Made by a program: the position numbers and the translations under genes. From Ascochyta rabiei (lineage: Eukaryota > Ascomycota > Dothideomycetes > Pleosporales > Didymellaceae), in NCBI RefSeq assembly GCF_004011695.2, contig NC_082420.1, positions 682,001 to 746,000 on the forward strand: DNA of 64,000 bases. Direction: 5' to 3'. Positions 44,289-54,400 of this stretch are shown here, one piece after another. The notes under the pieces were generated by a model that ran no database searches, was not told the DNA's origin, and saw nothing but the letters and a program-made list of their open reading frames with translations. Position 1 is the stretch's first letter. Every line of letters starts with the position of its first letter.

Positions 44289-45498
44289 TGACGGACAGCG
44301 ATCTCAAAAGGTCCGAACAGCGGTCATGCATCAACGGAAGCAGGCTGCCGGAAAGACTTTTTGACTCGTACGAGACTCTTGAATTGTTTGAAGTCAACAA
44401 GCTCCTCAAAAACACAGGCTCCTCAGAAATACATTGCCCCCCCCCCCCCCCCCCAAGTTTGTGAGGCGAGCATTGTCGTCGGGAAAAGCAATGGTGGTGT
44501 GTTGATGCCCATCTACGTTCGCTCTGTTGTAGCTAAACTCTAGTCTTCGAATAAACTTCGGATGACATTGTCGCTCTCATCAATCCGCTTCTGCGTTCAA
44601 GCCTTCAAGGGTACGGTCTTGCGAGTCAAGTGGGGCAACATCCACCAATGTCAATGCCGCGGCACTCCTCCTGATCGCAAAGTCCGTGCGTTCTCCATGC
44701 TGTGGATATCACTGGGTGCTTCGGTCAGCAGCTCGCCAGCTCCTTTGCCCTGTACGATCTAGTAAATTTCGCTTGACCTTGAACATAAACCATGGTAGCC
44801 TAGAGGAGAAATCATGCTCGGCGACGGTTCCGAAAAGGTTTACGGTCCCTTCCCACCCCTGTCGCCATGCGACTGAACTTTCCATCTCCCGGCCTACGCC
44901 GTCTCACGCCCCTCTGTTTGTCGCGCAACGACGCCCTATCAGACGTAAGGGCGCGTATAGACACGGGAGATTTCTTTGGGACCGGAAACTCGCCAGGCAC
45001 GGCCGTGTCCGCGAGCATCCGCGATGGTTGAATTCAATTCCTCATTGTGCGGGATGGACGTCTCCACGGGTACCCAGATTCCGGAGTACGCCTCCGAACC
45101 ATGCCACGAGTTGAAATATTGGGATCGGCCTTGATCTATCAAAGTGGCAGTGAACTCGCAGTGAAGATCACCAGCCGCATGGGCATTGATACAGATCCCG
45201 TTCTCCTTCACGACTCCTATCTGCCAGCAGATCGCGCTTGGGATTGCAGCCAAAGCTCTGTGCCCGAGCCCGGGCGTGCTTCCTTTCTAGAATTGGGCAC
45301 TGGCGCCCTGCCGGGTTCCTGTGCCGCCTCGCCCCTGTTTTTCTCGTGTATAACCAGAGTCAAGGCTCACCTAACCTGGATGAAGGGTTCTGACACCCAA
45401 TGCTTTGGTCTTTCCTCCGGCACTGTGCCAGATTTTCTTAAGAATCTGGGGTGAACTGAGATTTGCACATCGGTGCTATTCATCTTGTACCGTCAATC
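44289..45498. other. intergenic, 1.2 kb
   Basis: Both strands carry frames of 60-140 codons, but none has a domain-like sequence, and their composition is uniform. Apart from the poly-C run no feature is recognised. It may hold a decayed gene or a non-coding transcript. Confidence 0.45.
44437..44454. repeat. 18-bp poly-C run
   Basis: Eighteen consecutive C on the plus strand, about 150 bp after the TPR stop. It may form a G-quadruplex or i-motif and is a likely site of length miscalls. Confidence 0.9.
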
Positions 45499-46777
45499 AT
45501 GGTTGAGAACCGAGGACCAGAGCTACAGGCAGTATGTTCGACGATGGTGTCGCTGTCATTTGTGTCAGTAGTGCTTCGAGTCTACGTTCGAACCCGTATC
45601 GTGAAGGCATTTGGATGGGATGACTTCTTCATGGTCTTCGCCCTTGTAAGTTGGTTCCAGAACTGTTTATCGAAAAGTCATATGCTGACTGGAATAGTTG
45701 TTCAATGTGATGTTTGCAACCTGTGCAATCGGTGGAATACATTACGGCACTGGTAGACACATGAAGGATCTCAGCGATGAGGGGATAGTCAAGGCTATGC
45801 GAGTAAGTGCGCCAGTTCACCATGTCCCGAATCGCGATTAACTTGGGTGACAGTTTTGGTGGTACTGCTACATTGCCTATTGCTGGGCCATGATCATGGT
45901 CAAAACGTCGATTGGACTTTTCTTGTTACGCGTCACGATCAAGCCACTCCACCGATGGATCATCTACATTGCCATGGGTCTCACGGTTTTGACTGGACTG
46001 GTTTTCTTCTTCGTTACCCTCCTTCAATGTACGCCCTTATCATACTTTTGGGACAAGAAGTCCCAAACAGGGTGGTGCGTCGACGCCGATGTCATCATCG
46101 CTCTTACTTTCCTCTACAGCGCCATTTCCGTCATTTGCGACTTCACCTTCGCCATTCTCCCCATCTTCCTCGTATGGAACTTAAACATGTCTGTCAAGAC
46201 AAGGGTCATGCTTATCCCCATCCTAGGAATGGCGTGTGTGGCAAGTGTTGCAGTCCTCTGCCGTATGGCATATGTTATGGACTTCAAGAACCCCGACTTC
46301 CTGTGGGCCACACTGGATATCGCGATCTGGAGTGACGTTGAACAAGGTCTTGCGATCACTGCCGGTAGTCTCGCAACCCTCCGACCGCTATACCGCAAAT
46401 TCGCAGCGCACTTCGGCATAAACACAACAGGAAAGGGCGATAGCGGAAAGAACACTACACCGCAGTGGTATGGTGGCCCATCTATGGCCAAGGAATCAAA
46501 GAGGAAGAGCTTGTTCCATTTTGGTACACTGATGAGGACCGAGAAAGGGGCCGACAGGGATGAGGACTATGGCATGGGCAATTTACAGCCTATGCGCTTG
46601 AGGGACGACCTCCTGGATGAAAACCAGGTTGAAAAGAACGAGAAGGGGTTCAGTTCGTGGACGGTGTCAGCTGGCGGCAAGAGTTTTGATGAAGAGCATG
46701 CCGTGCCTCCACTACCATCAGGGCAGATCACGATGCAGACAGCTGTGGTTCAAGAGTCCGAGAGACGCTCATTCTAA
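45499..46777 (+). CDS. SAT4/PTH11-like seven-helix membrane protein (fungal rhodopsin-like domain)
   Basis: Three exons (45499-45645, 45698-45802, 45854-46777), 391 aa. Typical markers: helix 1 AVCSTMVSLSFVSVVLRVYV, then RIVKAFGWDDFFMVFALLFN, IGGIHYGTGRHM, KTSIGLFLLRVT, FVTLLQCTPLSYFWDK, CDFTFAILPIFLVWNL and LCRMAYVMDF. A cytosolic tail of about 110 residues rich in charged residues ends the protein. Members are seven-transmembrane proteins, some acting as surface receptors (Pth11), others uncharacterised. There is no CFEM domain at the N-terminus. Confidence 0.88.
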
Positions 46778-46990
46778 TCACCAGGAAAAAGTGTTAACGA
46801 GCCTGAGAACATGAAAACACTCATACAAAAGCACAGTACACCAGAATAGCGCTGGAACAGTCTTTCATTGCGACGATACCCGGATTTGGAAATGGCGTAA
46901 TTAGAACATGAATTCAATCAATCAGCCACACATTCAGCTTCAGCTTTGCAGTTCTTGACGCACGGTCTCGATTTACGATAGAGTTCGAGC

Positions 46991-48451
46991 TCATCTCGGA
47001 CTTGCGCTGTACTTGTTCCGGAGGAATTTCTCGACCTGTGCATCGGTCGGCCCTTTTGAACTTTCGGGCGCTCCCATGGATCGTGGTTCGGTTCTCGGTC
47101 TCACCGGCAGATCTCCTTGTGCCGGAAGATCAATTGGGTGCTGGGGCGGCACTTCTTCCCCGGAAGCTTGTTGTCGAGGAACACTGTTTGAGGAAACTGC
47201 CGCTGGGGCCTCAGTTTGCGACTGCCCTTGAGTTTCACTAATCTCTTCATGTCGAGTTTGTCCCGTTCGCTCATTTGTTGGCAGCAAATCGCCGTGGTAA
47301 GGTTTTTGGGCGGTCTTAACTGCTTCTTTGTCCACCTTCCAGATACCGCCTTTGCGATCGATAGTGAATGAGCCGGGGTCGTGTTTTGCCAGAGTTTCGA
47401 AAACATCGTCACGCCCAACGTCCTGGAAGAAGCGGTTCTTCCACCTTGTCCCATCGGCAGCCTCGTCTTTCCTCATCTGTCGTTGACCTTGCTCGACTAT
47501 TGACTTCGCGTCTGCAGCACCCTTCATATCGCCTCGTTTTAGGGCGGAGATGACATCGCCCCAGGCCCTCCGTGACTCCCATGGGTCTTGTTCTGCTATG
47601 TCCTCAATCTGCAATGGTAAGGACTTGAGCGTCGCGAAGTCGAGTTTCTCAATCTGCTTCCCTGATCGTGCATCTTCAAATGTCGATTCACCATTCCAAA
47701 CCCCTTTGGCCTCGTACAAAGTCTCCTCTGGACGGTCAACATGGAACAACTTCGCCTCGAATCCGTTCTTTTGACCGCCACCGAAGAATGACTTTCCCTC
47801 AAATTTGATATGCGACACATATCCAGTCGAAGATATAAGCGAATATTCACCCTGCAATTCTGGGTATGGCTTGCCGCCCAAAATACCTTTGACCTTGACG
47901 TTGGGGACCGGCATCAGGTAGTCCTCGTTATATTTGTCGATGTGTAGCATGGCATAGCCCTTTTGTTTTATGCTGACGCTTCCAGAAAAGGTAATCTCTT
48001 GTTCCGTGAACCCTTCTGCCCGAACACCGTGTTTGTCATTCCAGATGTAGCAAGCTGTGATGGGCGGATGATGGCTAACTTGTTCAGACACAAGTCGCGT
48101 CTCTCCAAGCTCTTCATCCACCCACCTGCCCATGAACAGTTCGCCCAAGAACGCATTCAATGGCTTCTTTACCCCGTCCTGCTCGCTTTTACCAGCATAT
48201 TGTTGGTTTCGAAGCGCACCCATGAACGATTCCAACACATTCAAGGCCCTTTGCTCCTCGGTATCTCCCCATGCTTGTCGAACAAACAGATGTGCATGAT
48301 CACACCAGTACTGTGGAATCTCTACTGTCGAGTTTTCAGCTAGAAGGAATGGAGGCGCTGTGATGTTGGAAAGATCTCCAGATATCGTGGCGATGGACGC
48401 AAGGAAGTCCTTCAGGGCGGACCTGTTCGCAGCGATTGAGGTATCTCCCAT
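46991..48451 (-). CDS. KES1: oxysterol-binding protein homologue (short Osh4/Kes1 type)
   Basis: Single exon, 486 aa from MGDTSIAANRSALKDFLASI (ATG 48451); another in-frame ATG 15 codons upstream (48496) looks like leader. The OSBP domain fills residues 15-390: lid helix region, PPFLLAENSTVEIPQYW, the signature EQVSHHPPITACY, GSVSIKQKGYAMLHI, KRGDMKGAADAK and RWKNRFFQ. It has no PH or ankyrin domain, so it belongs to the short sterol/PI4P exchange proteins. The last ~90 residues are disordered (Pro/Gln/Glu-rich), longer than in yeast Kes1, and end in VEKFLRNKYSASPR. Confidence 0.92.
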   Translation of the reverse strand: MGDTSIAANRSALKDFLASIATISGDLSNITAPPFLLAENSTVEIPQYWCDHAHLFVRQAWGDTEEQRALNVLESFMGALRNQQYAGKSEQDGVKKPLNAFLGELFMGRWVDEELGETRLVSEQVSHHPPITACYIWNDKHGVRAEGFTEQEITFSGSVSIKQKGYAMLHIDKYNEDYLMPVPNVKVKGILGGKPYPELQGEYSLISSTGYVSHIKFEGKSFFGGGQKNGFEAKLFHVDRPEETLYEAKGVWNGESTFEDARSGKQIEKLDFATLKSLPLQIEDIAEQDPWESRRAWGDVISALKRGDMKGAADAKSIVEQGQRQMRKDEAADGTRWKNRFFQDVGRDDVFETLAKHDPGSFTIDRKGGIWKVDKEAVKTAQKPYHGDLLPTNERTGQTRHEEISETQGQSQTEAPAAVSSNSVPRQQASGEEVPPQHPIDLPAQGDLPVRPRTEPRSMGAPESSKGPTDAQVEKFLRNKYSASPR

Positions 48452-48973
48452 GGTGTACTTCTTGCAGTTTTGCTTGCGGATGTTTATTGAAATCAAAATA
48501 ATCGCTTTAGCCCCCGCAACATGGGCGACGTTAATTACATCGTCACTGATGTATAGTAATGTCGCGAAATGCGCCCAGTCCGGATGGTCGATGACGTCGT
48601 TCGGCCGGCTGGCGCCGAACCCAGCTGCTGCGCCTTTGCTGCGCTACAAAGCCACCAAACTGGCCAGGCGGCCACGATCCAACACTCCAAACTCGATGCG
48701 CGCAATGTTCGCTGTTGAACAGAGGGATCTCCATCAATAAGAATTTGGTAATGAGGACGACAGTCTGTCAAGCTTGGCAACCTTCGATGCTCAGTTCAGC
48801 AGGACAGCGACACGCGGCGCAAGGCAGTTCACACGGCTAGCTCACGATAGGCCCGCTGAATTGGCGCTTGACAAAGCCGCTTGGGCCACAGCTCACCCTA
48901 TCTCGAGAGGGCTATGATGCTCCGGTCGTCCCACGATCTGGACAGCAGAGCAATCCGAAATCCATGGACAGGC

Positions 48974-48996
48974 GGGGGGAAGGGGGGGGGGGGGGG
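48974..48996. repeat. poly-G stretch
   Basis: Six G, two A, then fifteen G (48982-48996). It has strong G-quadruplex potential on the plus strand and is prone to length error. Confidence 0.9.
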
Positions 48997-49394
48997 CAAT
49001 GGTGTTTTGGAGAGGGGCCTAGAGAGCATGAACAGTGAACGATCTTCGCGATGAGATCCCCAACTTCTGGCCCTACAGTGATCTTCTGTCCGGTATAAAG
49101 GGTACACACCAACAGACTGGGAAGGCTGAGCAGTCACATCCCACGTTCTTGACAGCAAGCTCTCACGAAAACCCTGCCAAGCTATCCACTTTCTTCTCGG
49201 TGCCGTGAAGTGCCAGATCTTCGGCTCATATCGGACCCAAGAAACCTATGAAGCTTTTGACGACCACCCTACCTTCCCCCACAAAGTCGGATTACCTACA
49301 TATCAAAAGCCCCGAGACGAGGGTTCCCCATGGATGTAGTTAGCTTGTTCTTGGCACTCTTTCTGATCGAGTTCTAGCGTCTTTGTGAAGTGGC

Positions 49395-49581
49395 TTATCT
49401 TCTCCACTGATATCAGATAACGATGTACAGCCTCGAGGTTTCCCCGGCGGCTTTACATAAACGCTCCTTGCGATGCTGACGCGCGTGTGAAAACGGGCTT
49501 GCTTAGCAGCAGTAAGAGCAGGACGATGACGGCAGCATGCTGACGATGTCTAACGGCGAAAGATAAGAGCTTTGATGATAA
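49395..49581. promoter_or_regulatory. GATA-site cluster upstream of asparaginase
   Basis: Four HGATAR sites: TTATCT (complement of AGATAA) at 49395-49400, AGATAA at 49415-49420, AGATAAG at 49561-49567 and TGATAA at 49576-49581. Such clusters mark AreA/NIT2-controlled nitrogen-catabolite genes, which fits an extracellular asparaginase. The second site sits in ATCAGATAA (49412-49420), which also matches the ATCWGATAA form used by SREA. Confidence 0.5.
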
Positions 49582-49627
49582 ACAAGGCAGGCAAGCCGGC
49601 CAAGCATTCAGAGTTGTGTGTTGGAAG

Positions 49628-49635
49628 TATAAAAA
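49628..49635 (+). promoter_or_regulatory. TATA box of the asparaginase gene
   Basis: TATAAAAA, 64 bp before the ATG, a fitting distance for a regulated fungal promoter. Confidence 0.55.
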
Positions 49636-49698
49636 GCAGCGTATCATGGCGACGTTCAGATGTAGACAACATCAGCCTTCACATCTCAGACCCCCAAG

Positions 49699-50814
49699 AT
49701 GAAGGGCTTTACACAGCTTCTCCCACTGTTTGCTTCCCTGGCCTTGGCCTCGCCCATCGACCTGACCAAGTCTGGATTGCACAAGCTGTTCATCCGCCAG
49801 GACATCCAGACTCCTATCAACGCTTCTCTACCAAATGTCACTATCTTCGCAACAGGAGGCACAATAGCCTCGCAAGGCTCCAGCAACACCCAAACAACCG
49901 GCTACTCAGTTGGCCTCGGTGTCCAGCAACTGGTCGACGCTGTGCCCGAACTCCTCAACATCTCTAACATCGCCGGTTACCAAATATCCAATGTTGGATC
50001 TGGCAGTATCAACGAGACGATTAGCTTGAAGTTGGCACACATGATCAACGAAGAGCTGGCGAAGCCCGAAATCTCTGGTGTTGTGATCACCCACGGCACT
50101 GACACACTTGAAGAAACAGCATTCTTCCTTGAATCCACCGTGAACTCCAGCAAGCCTGTCGTGTGCGTCGGCGCCATGCGTCCCGCGACAGCTCTATCCG
50201 CCGATGGACCCCTCAACTTATATCAAGCCGTAGTCCTCGCCGGATCCCCCGCCGGTCGTGACCGAGGCACCATGATCGTGCTCAACGACCGCATCGGCTC
50301 AGCATTCTACACCACCAAGAACAACGCCAACAGCCTCGATACCTTCTTCAGCACCGAGGCCGGCCAGCTTGGCACCTTTGTCAATCAAGTTCCCTACTTC
50401 TTCTTCGCGCCCTCCGAGCCAGTAGGTCGCATTGTGTTCGACGTTTCGAACGTCACCGACCTGGCTCAAGTGGACATTCTGTACGCACATCAAGACATGG
50501 ATCCCGCGCTGTTCAACGCATCCGTTGCGTCTGGCGCACAAGGTCTCGTGTACGCCGGCGTAGGAGCTGGCGGCATGTCCGACAAAGCCAATCTTGCAGC
50601 CGAGGAACTGTTCAACGCGACGAGCATCCCGATCGTTGCATCGCACCGATCAACCGACGGCATGGTCCCGCCTAGCAGTCCTGGCGATTTCATCATCTCG
50701 AGCGGGTTTTACAACCCCCAGAAGGCACGGGTCTTGTTGCAATTGGCCATCACGCAAGGGTGGGGTAATGGAGAGATTGCAGAGGCATTTGCGAAGAGTC
50801 TTCCCACCCCATGA
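49699..50814 (+). CDS. secreted type II L-asparaginase
   Basis: Single exon, 371 aa. Signal peptide MKGFTQLLPLFASLALA, cleavage near residue 18. Both family signatures are present: IFATGGTIASQG (first catalytic Thr) and VVITHGTDTLEETAFFLEST (second Thr plus Asp). Further hallmarks are VVCVGAMRPATALSADGPLN and VNQVPYFFF. Several N-x-S/T sites suggest glycosylation. It hydrolyses asparagine to aspartate and ammonia outside the cell or in the periplasm. Its promoter has four GATA sites and a TATA box, consistent with nitrogen control. Confidence 0.94.
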   Translation: MKGFTQLLPLFASLALASPIDLTKSGLHKLFIRQDIQTPINASLPNVTIFATGGTIASQGSSNTQTTGYSVGLGVQQLVDAVPELLNISNIAGYQISNVGSGSINETISLKLAHMINEELAKPEISGVVITHGTDTLEETAFFLESTVNSSKPVVCVGAMRPATALSADGPLNLYQAVVLAGSPAGRDRGTMIVLNDRIGSAFYTTKNNANSLDTFFSTEAGQLGTFVNQVPYFFFAPSEPVGRIVFDVSNVTDLAQVDILYAHQDMDPALFNASVASGAQGLVYAGVGAGGMSDKANLAAEELFNATSIPIVASHRSTDGMVPPSSPGDFIISSGFYNPQKARVLLQLAITQGWGNGEIAEAFAKSLPTP

Positions 50815-50914
50815 GTAGAAGCGTAGTTACGACGTGAAGAATCAAAATAATCTTTCAAGATATACTTTTTACAAGTGCATAGATTCGCCACTAAAGTCCA
50901 ATAAGGATACCAAA

Positions 50915-51003
50915 GGTCGCTTAGCTCAGTTGGTTAGAGCGTGGTGCTAATAGCTTTCATCCTTGATACGCCAAGGTCGCGAGTTCGACCCTCGTAGTGA
51001 CCA
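50915..51003 (+). tRNA. tRNA-Ile (anticodon AAU) with intron
   Basis: The acceptor stem GGTCGCT pairs with AGTGACC (one G-U); A discriminator at 51003. The D arm is GCTC-AGTTGGTTA-GAGC. The anticodon stem TGGTG/CGCCA has loop CT-AAT-A-A interrupted after position 37 by a 15-nt intron (gctttcatccttgat). The T arm is TCGCG-AGTTCGA-CCCTCGT region. No CCA is encoded, as expected for a nuclear gene. Confidence 0.93.
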
Positions 51004-51005
51004 TC

Positions 51006-51010
51006 TTTTT
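51006..51010 (+). terminator. Pol III terminator of tRNA-Ile
   Basis: TTTTT begins 3 nt after the tRNA. A CTGCTG run follows at 51011-51033. The rest of 51011-51405, up to the MET5 stop, holds no recognised feature. Confidence 0.8.
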
Positions 51011-51405
51011 GCTGCTGCTCCTGCTGCTGCTGCATGGAAGGAACATTTTTGGATGTGTATTTGTACCGAGTCTATGTGGTACTGCTACATTTCGGAAGAA
51101 CACGGTCCCCATGTGGCAGAGAAGCTCGAATGTGGCAGCTCCCAAACCTTACAGTGGCAGCAACGCCTGGAGAACTTTGGTGATATCTTAGCAGCATCCT
51201 TATATAGCTGACACATCACGACATGCTGGTAAAGAATTTTCATGTCAAGGATGAACGTGAAGAGTGATATATTTTGATTCTTTTGCGAATCGTGAGATAG
51301 ACTATAATCGCTTGCACAACGCCAATGTATGATCAAGCCCTACCCAAGGCAGTTATATGCAACTGTATGAAACCATCAATCGTAACCTTAATCGAATAAA
51401 ATCGT

Positions 51406-54400
51406 TTACTCTCCGTCAGACTCATCTTCCGCAGTCTGTAATTATGTTAGTGCAGGTTCATAGTACAAGAGCCTAAGTCACTTACGTTGTCGTGGAAGTT
51501 GGTTCCGTGTGTGGTCTCGTTGATGTACCCCTTCCTGATGACGAAATCACCGAAGTGCTCGCCATCATTCCTCTCCTTGGCGTAGTGCTTGATCATTGGC
51601 TGCATGATCTCAAGAATCTCCTCTTCCTTAATCGAGCTCCTGTACAACTTGTTCAGACGCTGGCCGTGGTAACCACCACCAAGGTACATGTTGTATGCAC
51701 CGTAAGCCTTACCAACGAACGCAACCTCAGCAAGCCAGGGACGCGCGCAACCGTTAGGGCAACCAGTCATGCGCATGACAATGCTCTCTTGTCGAAGACC
51801 AGCCTCCTCGAGTGTACCCTCAAGCTTGGAAATGAGGACGGGAAGGTAGCGCTCAGATTCAGCCATGGCAAGACCGCATGTTGGGAAAGCCACACATGCG
51901 GAACTCGACAGCCTCATGCCCGAGAAGTGGATGTTGTCGAGTTTCCACTTCTTAAGAAGGTCCTTCATAGCCGGGAGGTCATCATCATGAACGTTGGACA
52001 AGATCAAGTGCTGGTTGCCAGTCAATCTGAACTCGCCCTTGTGTGCCTTAGCGACCTCGATGAGACCGGTCTTCATCGGGAACTCGGCAGTGTCCTCAAT
52101 GCGACCGTTCTCGATGAAGAGGGTGAAGTGGTTGAGACCATTTTCATCCTTCTGCCAGCCGAATGTGTCGACGTTGCTGTCGAACTTGAAGGGCGCAGGG
52201 TCAGCAAACTTCTGGCCCCACAACTCTTCAACCTTGCCACGGAAGACATCGACACCCATGTCGTCGATTGTGTACTTTAGGCGGGCGTACTTCCTGTTCT
52301 TACGGTCGCCGTGGTCACGTTGCACCAACATGATCTTCTCGCAAACAATGTGAGCCTGATCGGTGGGAACGTAACCAAACATGCTACCGGTCCGGGGGTA
52401 CGTCTTCTTGTTGTTATGTGTAACACCCATACCACCACCAGCAAGGATATTGAAACCAACAAGGTTGCCGTCAGCACCCTTGATAGCAATCAGACCGACA
52501 TCGTGAGCATAGACATCGGTGTCGTTGTGGGGTGGGATAGCGATGGTAATCTTGAACTTCCTAGGGAGGTAGAGAGGACCGTAGAGCGGCTCGTGGTCCT
52601 GAACGGCCTCGCCAGCAATCTTGCGCTTCTCCTTTGTCTCGTCGTCCTCGAGCCAGATTTCGTGGTACGCGCTGGTGTTTGGAAGCAGGTGGTCGCTGAT
52701 CTTCTGAGAAACAGCGTGCACCTGTGCGTGGTAACCGGAGTGAGTAGGAAGAGAACTGCACATGACGTTACGGTTAACGTCACCGCAGGCAGCGATGGTG
52801 GTCATCATCGACTTGTTGATGGCCTGCATTGCTGGCTTGAGCTTGCCCTTGACGATACCGTGGAATTGGAAGGTTTGGCGGGTGGTCAGCTTCATAGTCT
52901 CGTTACCAAGCCTGTTGCTGATCTCGTCCATCTGCAGCCACTGCTTGGGTGTAGCGACACCACCAGCAAGTCTGCATCGGATCATGAACGAGTAAGCTGG
53001 CTCAAGACCTTGCGCCTTACGCTCGTCACGGAGGTCACGGTCGTCCTGCATGTAGGTGCCGTGGAATTTGGTGAGCTGCTGGTCGCTAGCAGAGATAGCT
53101 CCAGTGGACGTGTCGGCCAGACCCTCCTCGATGGTACCACGGAGGAAGTTCGAGGCAGCCTTCATGTCCTCGTTCGTAATTGGCGGAGGCTCCTCAGGAA
53201 GACCCTCGACGTTATCAACACCCAGCGATTGCCAGAGCTTGGGCTCCCACTCCTGGTATGCCGTCTCGTACGCATCAGGGTCCTGATCATCTCCAAGGCC
53301 GACGGGCGCGAGCTCCTTACCGCCAAGCGTGACAAGACGAGCGTGCAGATCCTTGACAGGCTTGTTGTAGTAGATCTTGTCCTCCTTGCGGGGCCAGTAG
53401 TGGCTGTCACCGAGACCAAAGGTGGAGAAGTTGACAGTAGCAAGGTCCAAGTCTGTAGAGTCCTTGATGGTCTCCCACGTGGTTCGCCCGTTCTGGGGAA
53501 ATTCACCCTGACCAGCAACACTAGTGATGAAAACGACGTTCTGCTCGTTGGGGAGATCTTCGAGAGGGAAGTCGTCCATGGCCATGACCATAGTCTTGAG
53601 GCCTCGCGCCTTACCGCGGTTGCCTAGACGCTTCGAGACCTTCTCAGCGTTGCCGTTGTCGGAAGCGAAAAGAATAGTCAATGGGTCACCAGCAAGACCG
53701 TCAAGGAGCTGGCTGTACGCATCCTTAGCTTTGCGCTTCTGCAGCTGTCTGACCTCGGTCCCGAAGTTACCAGACACGTTAGAGGCAAACTGAGGGTGCC
53801 TCTTCATAACTTGAGACATGTAGTTGTCGCGAGCAAGGAACTCCTCCAACTCCTTCTTGATCCTCTCCGAGTCAAGCTGAAAGTTGGGCTCGCCCTTGTC
53901 GTCACCCTTGGGGTCCCAGCGGTATAATGGCCAGTATCCAAGGTCGACAGCCTTCTTGGTTTCCTGCAAAACTGTCAAGGGCGAGTCGTTCTCCTTCTCG
54001 TACGGCAGGTAGGCGAGAACAACCGAGGGACCGTCGAATTTGTCGGCCTCAATCATGGCCTCGAGGACTTGGGTGTAGGAACTGTACACAGCAACAGAGG
54101 CAACGTAAGCGTTGCCAAAGTTCATGGCGTACAGACCAATGTCCTTCTTCCTGCGTACAGAGTCGGCAGCGGCGCGCTCGGAGTAAGGTGTGGAGTCGAT
54201 AATGAGCATGTTGACATTCTCGCCAGACTCCAGAACGTGGTGAACACCAGAGTTTCCGAGGTCGTATGCCCAGGCGTCAGAGCCAACCAACCAGGGCGAC
54301 TCCTGGTAGAAAAGCTTCTTCGATTCAAGGAACTTGCTGGCAGTGGCTGAACCGTCGGTGCTCAAGCGTGCGATGACCTCGGGTGCAAGGTCGTTAGCCT

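Larger units (their letters stand above)
48452..49698. other. divergent promoter region, 1.25 kb
   Basis: Between KES1 (minus) and the asparaginase gene (plus). It holds a poly-G stretch and a GATA-site group (listed separately). No gene seen. Confidence 0.55.

Noticed and set aside
44361..45454. Several 60-140 codon frames on both strands
   Set aside because: No domain, no splice pattern, mutual overlap on opposite strands.
51492..53627. Long plus-strand frames (262 and 438 codons) opposite MET5
   Set aside because: Antisense to a conserved enzyme frame and rich in Val/Leu/Asp in the pattern of codon-biased complement.
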